NCBI GenBank assembly: GCA_019752975.1
Contig: JAIELM010000532.1
Coordinates: 1-6,000, forward strand
Direction: 5' to 3'
DNA: 6,000 nucleotides
From: Undibacterium sp.
Lineage (GTDB): Bacteria; Pseudomonadota; Gammaproteobacteria; Burkholderiales; Burkholderiaceae_D
Shown: piece by piece, positions 1 through 6,000 of the stretch
How the letters are laid out: each line of letters begins with the position of its first letter
Numbering within the stretch: position 1 is the first letter of the stretch
Program-made: the position numbers and the translations under genes
Notes under the pieces: model-generated
The model's input: only the letters and a program-made list of their open reading frames with translations
Told to the model about the DNA's origin: nothing
Databases searched by the model: none

Positions 1-1757
1 GCAATCAATTCGTTTTTTCCAAAGACGACAATCTATGGCTGGGCACGACTAATGGTAAAAAAATCGTGCAACTTACGAACAACGGTAGCAAGGATTATAG
101 CTGGGGAATGTCTGACACGGCATGGTCACCTGATGGCAAGCGTTTATTCATTAAAAGATCGGATGTCCGTCAGGTGCATCATTTGCCCGTTCTTAATTAT
201 TCCAAAGCCAATGAAGCTGTGGAATGGAATATTTATGCAAGAACTGGCGATGCCATAGAAAAAACGGAACTCTATATTCTAGACCCAGCTACCAAGCGTC
301 AGATAAAGATCCAGTCGCCAACCTTAGAAAACCACTATGCATTCCCCTTGGGCTGGCGATCAGATAGTACTGAAGTGATGTTTATGCGCATGACACGGGA
401 TGGAAAACGCCTTGAACTATTTGGCGCGAATCCTTCCACGGGAAAGTGTCGCCTGATATTGACTGAAGAACAGAAAACCTTTGTCGGTGGACTCGACTTC
501 ATCATGGAGAAGTGGGCGAAACAAGTGACTATGCTAAAAGATGGCAAGCATTTTATCTGGATGTCAGAACGCGACGGATGGCAGCATCTCTATCTTTACG
601 ACATGCAGGGAAAACTTATACGGCGCTTAACCGAGGGCACATTTCCTGTAATCGAGGTCGTTAAAGTAGACGAGCCATCAAACCTGGTCTATTTCAGAGC
701 GAATGCCGAGAAGAATTTATATGACACCAATCTATATAGTGTCAATCTGGATCTCAGTAATCAGGTCAATCAAGATACCGGTAGTAAGGCAATCAATTTG
801 AAAAAACTGACGGTGGCAAGCGGATATCATCGTATTCAATTTTCACCTTCAGGAAAATACTTTTTAGATACCCATTCCAGCGTCGATCGTGCACCAGTAG
901 TTGAATTGCGTAATACCGAAGGACAGCTATTACAAGTAGTGCGTAAAGCAGATATCAGTGAACTCCAACAAATTGGCTGGCAAGCACCGGAAAAATTTGT
1001 AGTGAAAGCCGCGGACGGAGAAACCGATCTGGTGGGCATACTGTATAAGCCTCTAGATTTTGATCCAAGCAAAAAATATCCTGTGGTGGAATTCATTTAT
1101 GCAGGCCCTTTCACGACGGTCGTCCCCAAAGGCTTTACACCGAATACCTCACTCGCCATAAAAGCCCAAGCTTTGGCGCAGACAGGCTATATCACTTACC
1201 TGATCGATGGACGCGGTACCACAGAGCGAAGCAAGGCATTTCAGGATGTCGTCGTCAATCATATCGGCCAGTATGAAATTCTAGATCGTGTGGCAGCTTT
1301 ACAGCAATTAGCATCAACACGCCCTTATATGGATAAAGAAAGAATCGGTATTTATGGACATTCCTGGGGTGGTTATTTTGCGGTAAGGGCAATGCTGATG
1401 GCACCGGATACGTTTAAAGTAGGAATCGCCTCTGCGCCGGGAGAGCTGACAGAAGGCGCCGAAATTAATGAACCTTATATGGGACTGCTTTCCGCGAATA
1501 AAAATGGCTATGACTTTGGGACTAACCTCAATCACGCCACAAAATTAAAGGGAAAGTTACTCTTTATTCACGGCACCAGTGATATCAATGCACCGTTTTC
1601 CACCACAGTCAGAATGATTGATGCCTTGATACAGGCAGGTAAACCTTACGACCTGTTATTGCTACCGCAACGCACACATTTTTTCCAGGAAGAAGACTAC
1701 GTCGATGCTGCAATACGCCGTTATTTTGATGAAAATCTTAAATCAAAAAAAATGTAA
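1..1757 (+). CDS. S9 family serine peptidase (DPP IV-like), 5'-truncated
   Basis: This is a prolyl-oligopeptidase-family hydrolase that should cleave short peptides, probably in the periplasm or outside the cell. The frame is open from base 3, so the real start lies upstream; an apparent start at 66 is an internal Val codon (GTG). The 584 visible residues comprise part of an N-terminal beta-propeller (about 1-325, with WSPDGK, SERDGWQHLYLYD and FSPSGKY blade motifs) and a complete alpha/beta-hydrolase domain (about 330-584). The catalytic triad is visible: Ser454 in GHSWGGY, Asp527 in HGTSDINAPF and His559 in QRTHFF, all numbered from base 3. Family members usually have about 700-780 residues, so roughly 120-200 are missing, including any signal peptide. 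The Glu-Glu helix that dipeptidyl peptidases IV use to hold the substrate N-terminus is not evident before the AWSPDGK blade, so I do not claim true DPP IV specificity. The fold and triad are certain; the substrate is unknown. Confidence 0.93.
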   Translation, partial: NQFVFSKDDNLWLGTTNGKKIVQLTNNGSKDYSWGMSDTAWSPDGKRLFIKRSDVRQVHHLPVLNYSKANEAVEWNIYARTGDAIEKTELYILDPATKRQIKIQSPTLENHYAFPLGWRSDSTEVMFMRMTRDGKRLELFGANPSTGKCRLILTEEQKTFVGGLDFIMEKWAKQVTMLKDGKHFIWMSERDGWQHLYLYDMQGKLIRRLTEGTFPVIEVVKVDEPSNLVYFRANAEKNLYDTNLYSVNLDLSNQVNQDTGSKAINLKKLTVASGYHRIQFSPSGKYFLDTHSSVDRAPVVELRNTEGQLLQVVRKADISELQQIGWQAPEKFVVKAADGETDLVGILYKPLDFDPSKKYPVVEFIYAGPFTTVVPKGFTPNTSLAIKAQALAQTGYITYLIDGRGTTERSKAFQDVVVNHIGQYEILDRVAALQQLASTRPYMDKERIGIYGHSWGGYFAVRAMLMAPDTFKVGIASAPGELTEGAEINEPYMGLLSANKNGYDFGTNLNHATKLKGKLLFIHGTSDINAPFSTTVRMIDALIQAGKPYDLLLLPQRTHFFQEEDYVDAAIRRYFDENLKSKKM

Positions 1758-1770
1758 ATAGCCATCCCTT

Positions 1771-1823
1771 GGAGTTAAACCAATAATAATTCTAATGAGG
1801 ATTTTTATCCGCCGCTTAACTCC
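1771..1823 (+). repeat. Nested inverted repeat downstream of the S9 peptidase gene
   Basis: GGAGTTAA (1771-1778) is exactly mirrored by TTAACTCC (1816-1823). Between the arms, GGAT (1799-1802) and ATCC (1807-1810) form a small inner hairpin around TTTT. It begins 14 bases after the stop codon and could be the 3' end structure of the peptidase mRNA. It has no T-tract after it, so it is not a standard intrinsic terminator. Its function is unknown. Confidence 0.4.
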
Positions 1824-1850
1824 GCATTCCGCATTATTGTGAAAGGTCTT

Positions 1851-1888
1851 GTAGCTCGACAAAATGGGCGTTTGTCGAGGCGCCCTAC
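1851..1888. repeat. REP-like palindromic hairpin bounded by GTAG and CTAC
   Basis: CTCGACAAA (1855-1863) and TTTGTCGAG (1871-1879) form a perfect 9-bp stem around a 7-base loop, ATGGGCG. GTAG (1851-1854) and CTAC (1885-1888) pair outside it, leaving GCGCC (1880-1884) as a bulge on the 3' side. Read on the minus strand, it starts with GTAGGGCG followed by a palindrome. That is the layout of REP elements, which carry a GTAG-type tetranucleotide at the foot of an imperfect palindrome and are mobilised by RAYT transposases. The loop GGGCG (1866-1870) can alternatively pair with CGCCC (1881-1885). No T-tract follows. It could also be an mRNA 3' structure of the peptidase gene. Only one copy is visible here. 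Confidence 0.5.
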
Positions 1889-1963
1889 TTCATGGATGTG
1901 AGCAAGCAAGAACATGGCTACAATGGCACGCTCTACTCACCCCATTTTCAGGTATTTACTCCA

Positions 1964-3247
1964 ATGCGAATTTCCTTCATTGTTATCGCTTTTTGTCTGG
2001 GAATACTACAGGCGACCAGCCTGAGCGCTCAGTCAAAATCACAAATAGAGCAAATCCACTCTCGTGGAACACTGCGTGTAGGTACAACCGGCGATTACAA
2101 ACCTTTTAGCTATCGTCATAATGCCAATAGTCCTTGGATTGGTTTTGATATCGAGATGGCGCAGAACTTAGCTACGCACTTAGGAGTGAGCTTAGAATGG
2201 GTACCTACATCCTGGCCAAATTTAATGCGTGATTTGGCAGCAGGGAATTTCGATATCGTCATGAGCGGAGTATCCATCTCCAGCGAACGAAAACAACAAG
2301 CGATGTTCTCATTGGCGTATTTAGAAGATGGCAAAACGCCGATTACTCGCTGTGGCGAGCAAGCACATTTTCAGACTTTGGCGCAAATTGACGACGCTAG
2401 CGTGCGGGTGGTAGTGAACCCAGGCGGTACAAATGAGCGCTTTGTCCGCGAACATTTGCAGCGAGCGCAGATCATTATCTACCCCGATAACAATCGAATA
2501 TTTGATCAAATTATCGACGGCCATGCAGATTTAATGATCACCGATGCGATAGAAGCGCGCCTGCAGCAACGACTTAAACCAACACTGTGCGCATTGCATC
2601 CCGAAACGCCGTTTAATCGAGTAGAAAAAGCCTATCTCTTGCCGCAAGACGCTGCGTGGAAGGCCTTACTCGACGATTGGTTACAGCAAAAGCTACGTGA
2701 CGGTGTCGTCTCCACAAGCATGGAAAAATGGCTGAATCACCCATGGCCAAACGCCAGCCCCGCATCGATTCAATTTGATGAGCTACGTGAGTTAATGGCT
2801 CAGCGACTCACTTTGATGGAAGATGTAGCACGTCATAAGTGGAACCAACAAAGCGAAATCGAAGATGTGCCACGCGAGCAAAAAATCATTCTCTCTTTAC
2901 AAAAACGAGCGAGCGCCTTAGGCATACCATCCGCTTGGGCCGAACATTTTTTTCGTGCGCAAATCGAAGCGGCCAAACAAGTTCAACGCGACTATTTTTT
3001 ACAATGGCACAACCAGCAGCAAGCTCAATTTACCCAAGTGCCGAATTTAGATACCGTGATTCGTCCACAACTAGATCAACTGACAGAAAAGATACTGCAC
3101 CAATTAGCAATGACTTGGCCAGCATTGATTGACCCGCATCAGCACCCGCGCATTAAGCAACATATGCAAGCGCTGCAGAAACAAAAATGGAGTGAATTAG
3201 CAGTGGCAATGACGATCGCACCGTTGATCGATGGCAGTGCGTTTTAA
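1964..3247 (+). CDS. Exported cyclohexadienyl dehydratase/chorismate mutase fusion
   Basis: This is a bifunctional, probably periplasmic enzyme of 427 residues. Residues 1-22 form a signal peptide (MRIS, a hydrophobic core, SLSA before Gln23). Residues about 24-270 match PheC, a cyclohexadienyl dehydratase built on a solute-binding-protein fold that turns prephenate into phenylpyruvate and arogenate into phenylalanine. Its hallmarks are TTGDYKPFSYR (41-51), SWPNLMRD (83-90), SGVSIS (101-106), NPGGTNE (152-158) and TDAIEARLQ (193-201). Residues about 272-427 are a secreted AroQ-gamma chorismate mutase, which turns chorismate into prephenate. Arg281, Lys292, Asp301, Arg304, Glu305 and Gln341 have exactly the spacing of E. 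coli AroQ Arg28, Lys39, Asp48, Arg51, Glu52 and Gln88. Arg367 probably corresponds to Arg134 of the M. tuberculosis enzyme. An in-frame ATG at 1892 would add 24 residues ahead of the signal peptide, so I prefer 1964, although its ribosome site (CAGG, 1949-1952) is weak. Domain identities are certain; the physiological role is open. Confidence 0.93.
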   Translation: MRISFIVIAFCLGILQATSLSAQSKSQIEQIHSRGTLRVGTTGDYKPFSYRHNANSPWIGFDIEMAQNLATHLGVSLEWVPTSWPNLMRDLAAGNFDIVMSGVSISSERKQQAMFSLAYLEDGKTPITRCGEQAHFQTLAQIDDASVRVVVNPGGTNERFVREHLQRAQIIIYPDNNRIFDQIIDGHADLMITDAIEARLQQRLKPTLCALHPETPFNRVEKAYLLPQDAAWKALLDDWLQQKLRDGVVSTSMEKWLNHPWPNASPASIQFDELRELMAQRLTLMEDVARHKWNQQSEIEDVPREQKIILSLQKRASALGIPSAWAEHFFRAQIEAAKQVQRDYFLQWHNQQQAQFTQVPNLDTVIRPQLDQLTEKILHQLAMTWPALIDPHQHPRIKQHMQALQKQKWSELAVAMTIAPLIDGSAF

Positions 3248-3258
3248 GTTTCAACAAT

Positions 3259-3280
3259 GTCGATTTGATCGACCACTTTT
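3259..3280 (+). terminator. Possible weak terminator after the fusion gene
   Basis: GTCGAT (3259-3264) and ATCGAC (3268-3273) form a 6-bp stem with a 3-base TTG loop, starting 12 bases past the stop codon. CCAC and a run of four T follow. The stem is short and the T-run is brief and offset, so termination would be weak. It may simply be an mRNA 3' end stabiliser. Confidence 0.3.
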
Positions 3281-3305
3281 ACATAATTCATATACAACAC
3301 GCCCG

Positions 3306-3324
3306 AGATAAATTGTTTTTATCT
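3306..3324. repeat. AT-rich hairpin, AGATAAA/TTTATCT
   Basis: AGATAAA (3306-3312) is mirrored exactly by TTTATCT (3318-3324) around TTGTT. It lies in the gap between the fusion gene and the solute-binding protein gene, just upstream of a possible small ORF. It could be an operator or part of a 3' or 5' untranslated structure. Nothing in the sequence decides between these. Confidence 0.3.
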
Positions 3325-3346
3325 ACTTTAACTAGGATATTGTTGG

Positions 3347-3418
3347 ATGTTAACGAATAGTAGAGCAACTCACTGGAAAAAGAAAAGCGCATTGGTGTTG
3401 TTGAGTAGTCGAATATAA
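3347..3418 (+). CDS. Possible 23-residue small ORF
   Basis: An ATG sits nine bases after an AGGA ribosome-site-like motif (3334-3337) and reads MLTNSRATHWKKKSALVLLS and three more residues to a TAA stop. The basic stretch WKKK followed by SALVLL resembles the beginning of a signal peptide that ends abruptly. It could be the relic of an exported protein gene, a leader peptide or chance. It is not rich in Phe or any other aromatic residue, so it does not look like an aromatic attenuator leader. Confidence is low. Confidence 0.2.
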   Translation: MLTNSRATHWKKKSALVLLSSRI

Positions 3419-3514
3419 AATCTTTGTGTTACCCCTTCGAATTGGCCGTTAGTCAACATAGCTGTATTTCAATATGAGCACATGCGCCCCGACAATAAAA
3501 CCGCATTTTCAATT

Positions 3515-3520
3515 TATAAT
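3515..3520 (+). promoter_or_regulatory. Candidate -10 box for the solute-binding protein gene
   Basis: A perfect TATAAT hexamer lies 33 bases before the ATG at 3554. The expected -35 position has only a poor match: CCGACA at 3489-3494 is 20 bases away, and ACAATA at the 17-base spacing fits badly. If used, transcription would begin near 3527 with a short leader. This would give the gene its own promoter, independent of the fusion gene. In an AT-rich gap a chance TATAAT is possible. Confidence 0.4.
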
Positions 3521-3553
3521 GCCTCCTTTAGACGCAATTAGAATTCTTTATCA

Positions 3554-4423
3554 ATGGCATCAATAAGGCAAGGTATCAACACAAATATGGCTAGCCAAAT
3601 CCTAGTCGATGACCTCACTTTATTACGCAGAACTGCGCATATTTTTTTCTTATCTGGCTTACTTTTATTCGGCCTAATTCAAGCCAATCTTGCTTCGGCT
3701 CAGACTGTGGTTCCGCTACTATTTGCCGAAAACAGAGATGAGAAAGGCCAGCTCATTCCTATACCAGAGCACTTCACAGGCATTTTTCATGCAATTGAAA
3801 AGGACCTTGGAATTCAATTTCAATTTCAAATCTATCCTTGGAATCGCGCCGTCAAAATCGCCAGTTCGGACGGTGGTTTAATTTTTGGTCTAAGTATTAC
3901 ACCAGAACGAGAAAAAATATTCACTTTCTCTCAACCTGTTATGTACAACTATTTATGGCTAGTGACCCGCAGCGACAGTACGTTTTCTTTCCGCACCCTA
4001 GACGATCTAAAAGGAAAAACGATAGGCATCCTACGCGGTTCAAAATATGGCGGTGAATTCGATAAACAAAAAAATGTGTTGTTTAAGGCTGATGAAGATA
4101 TTGATGCCTATGGTTCGCGTTTATCCAAAGTACTAGGTCATAGAATTGATGCGATGATTTATGCAAGCTCTCTGACGAACCCCAGAGAGGTTGAAGATCG
4201 AGTCAATAAAATCATCGTTAGCAATGAACCCACTTCAAAGATGGCAACCCAAAAACGGTTTGCGGTACTACCCATTCCCGTTCTGAAAGATGGCATTCAT
4301 TTTGCAAGTCTAACTGGACAAAATGAGTCACTGATCCAAGGGATAAACAAAAGCTTGACACGACTTAAAAACACCAAGCAAGCTAAAAAAACTCCCCTAC
4401 GCACGTCAAACAGCATGCAATGA
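3554..4423 (+). CDS. Periplasmic solute-binding protein, SBP_bac_3 type
   Basis: This is a family 3 extracellular solute-binding protein of 289 residues that should bind a small polar ligand, typically an amino acid, in the periplasm. The N-terminus carries Arg25-Arg26, a hydrophobic stretch (30-42) and a clean signal peptidase site, ASA before Gln50, leaving a mature protein of about 240 residues, normal for the family. Family features are YPWNRAV (94-100), the SITPEREKIFTFSQP segment (114-128) and DDLKGKTIGILRG (150-162), which opens the second lobe. The start is uncertain: an ATG at 3587 (residue 12) gives a more usual signal peptide and has AAGGCAAGG upstream, whereas 3554 lacks a clear ribosome site. 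No permease or ATPase gene adjoins it, so it may feed a distant transporter or a sensor. It follows the dehydratase/mutase fusion by 306 bases, and that enzyme's dehydratase half has the same ancestral fold. The ligand cannot be read from the sequence. Confidence 0.88.
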   Translation: MASIRQGINTNMASQILVDDLTLLRRTAHIFFLSGLLLFGLIQANLASAQTVVPLLFAENRDEKGQLIPIPEHFTGIFHAIEKDLGIQFQFQIYPWNRAVKIASSDGGLIFGLSITPEREKIFTFSQPVMYNYLWLVTRSDSTFSFRTLDDLKGKTIGILRGSKYGGEFDKQKNVLFKADEDIDAYGSRLSKVLGHRIDAMIYASSLTNPREVEDRVNKIIVSNEPTSKMATQKRFAVLPIPVLKDGIHFASLTGQNESLIQGINKSLTRLKNTKQAKKTPLRTSNSMQ

Positions 4424-4513
4424 CATCCGCCTCACCGCCATTTGATCGTGTGGTAAAAAAAAATCACTCCTATTTGTATAAATACCTTTGATAAATAAGC
4501 GATTAATTACGCC

Positions 4514-4539
4514 GTTTACTAGGCTAGGTAAGCTTTTTT
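4514..4539 (+). terminator. Likely intrinsic terminator of the solute-binding protein gene
   Basis: GTTTACT (4514-4520) pairs with GGTAAGC (4527-4533) across a 6-base loop, with two G-T wobbles. Six T residues follow at once (4534-4539). It stands 90 bases after the stop codon. The stem is AT-rich and hence modest, but the shape and T-tract are right for Rho-independent termination. Confidence 0.5.
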
Positions 4540-4597
4540 CTCCAATAATCGACATACCTTGAATTTCATACGATACTTCCTTCAGAAGCTAAAAATA

Positions 4598-4611
4598 GCA
4601 TTATGTGATAC
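4598..4611 (+). repeat. 14-base direct repeat, copy 1 (intergenic)
   Basis: GCATTATGTGATAC occurs here and again, identically, at 4961-4974, where it encodes part of the M4 protease signal peptide. The flanks also agree: TAAAAA lies two to three bases before both copies, and TC(C)AACT follows both. It may be a fragment of a duplicated 5' gene end, or coincidence. Confidence 0.4.
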
Positions 4612-4711
4612 TCAACTATGTAGCCAAATACTTTTCTATTAATTCCTATCCCTATCTGTTTTACTAGTAGCGCCAAATGGAAAAGCGAAATATAACCAAG
4701 ACTTTCATTGA

Positions 4712-4764
4712 TATTTAAGTAACGAATGGCAGCGAATAGAAAAAGTCATCTCTATACTTAAATA
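4712..4764. repeat. 10-bp inverted repeat, TATTTAAGTA/TACTTAAATA
   Basis: The arms at 4712-4721 and 4755-4764 are perfect reverse complements separated by 33 bases. Two more pairs outside one mismatch (TG at 4709-4710 with CA at 4766-4767) extend it. It lies about 180 bases before the M4 protease start, in a gene-free AT-rich stretch. It could be a paired regulator site or a weak RNA stem. A related direct repeat, AATAGAAAAAGTCAT (4735-4749) and AATAGAAAGTCAT (4782-4794), overlaps the region. Confidence 0.35.
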
Positions 4765-4796
4765 GCATTCATAGCGCACCAAATAGAAAGTCATAG

Positions 4797-6000
<1,204 letters not shown>

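Noticed and set aside
836..1096. Minus-strand open frame of 86 residues inside the S9 peptidase gene
   Set aside because: It lies wholly within a gene with clear family motifs, has no recognisable domain and is best explained as an antisense shadow.
1837..1865. Possible promoter TTGTGA, 17 bases, CAAAAT for the fusion gene
   Set aside because: Each hexamer matches only four of six consensus bases and the -10 falls inside the palindrome, so it is too weak to list.
1866..1885. H-type pseudoknot from the hairpin loop GGGCG pairing with CGCCC
   Set aside because: Only one base would have to span the full 9-bp stem, which is sterically unlikely; at best it is a competing alternative pairing.
1964..2770. 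Reading the N-terminal half of the fusion as a plain amino-acid binding protein
   Set aside because: The fold is shared, but TTGDYKPFSYR, SWPNLMRD, NPGGTNE and TDAIEARLQ match PheC specifically and closely.
2839..3132. Plus-strand open frame of 97 residues inside the chorismate mutase half
   Set aside because: It is out of frame with conserved AroQ-gamma motifs; its composition, rich in Arg, Ser and Thr, is typical of a shadow frame.
4450..4467. Hairpin GTGGT/ATCAC around a run of A after the solute-binding protein gene
   Set aside because: Five pairs with a wobble, an all-A loop and no T-tract; the structure at 4514-4539 is a better terminator.

Overview
The window carries four genes, all on the + strand. 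The two outer genes are cut by the window edges. Three of the four start with readable signal peptides, and the fourth lacks its N-terminus. All four products are therefore probably periplasmic or secreted, as expected of a Gram-negative bacterium. The best clue to the source is the second gene, an exported cyclohexadienyl dehydratase (PheC-like) fused at its C-terminus to an exported chorismate mutase of the AroQ-gamma type. From memory of the literature, such fusions are very rare, and the dehydratase-first order is the one seen in beta-proteobacteria (Janthinobacterium and Duganella, family Oxalobacteraceae). A pseudolysin-like M4 protease next door also suits a beta- or gamma-proteobacterium. 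My best guess is a fairly AT-leaning relative of Oxalobacteraceae, but the sequence alone does not prove this.

Layout: (1) 1-1757 is the C-terminal 584 residues of an S9 family serine peptidase (DPP IV fold) with an intact Ser-Asp-His triad. (2) 1758-1963 is a gap with a nested inverted repeat and a striking GTAG/CTAC-bounded 9-bp hairpin that resembles a REP-type palindrome. (3) 1964-3247 is the exported cyclohexadienyl dehydratase/chorismate mutase fusion. (4) 3248-3553 is a gap with two small hairpins, a possible 23-residue ORF and a TATAAT box. (5) 3554-4423 is a stand-alone solute-binding protein (SBP_bac_3 type), followed by a likely intrinsic terminator at 4514-4539. (6) 4424-4940 is an AT-rich gap with inverted and direct repeats and a cluster of CCAA/TTGG motifs. 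(7) 4941-6000 is the first 353 residues of an M4 metalloprotease: signal peptide, propeptide and the start of the catalytic domain, cut just after HEVSH.

How they may work together: the fusion enzyme should turn chorismate into prephenate and then phenylpyruvate (or arogenate into phenylalanine) outside the cytoplasm. The following gene encodes a periplasmic ligand-binding protein with no transporter genes visible. That fits the published suggestion that these fusions take part in sensing or signalling near solute-binding proteins rather than in bulk phenylalanine synthesis. The two flanking peptidases point to extracellular protein use. A functional link between them and the aromatic enzyme is only conjecture.
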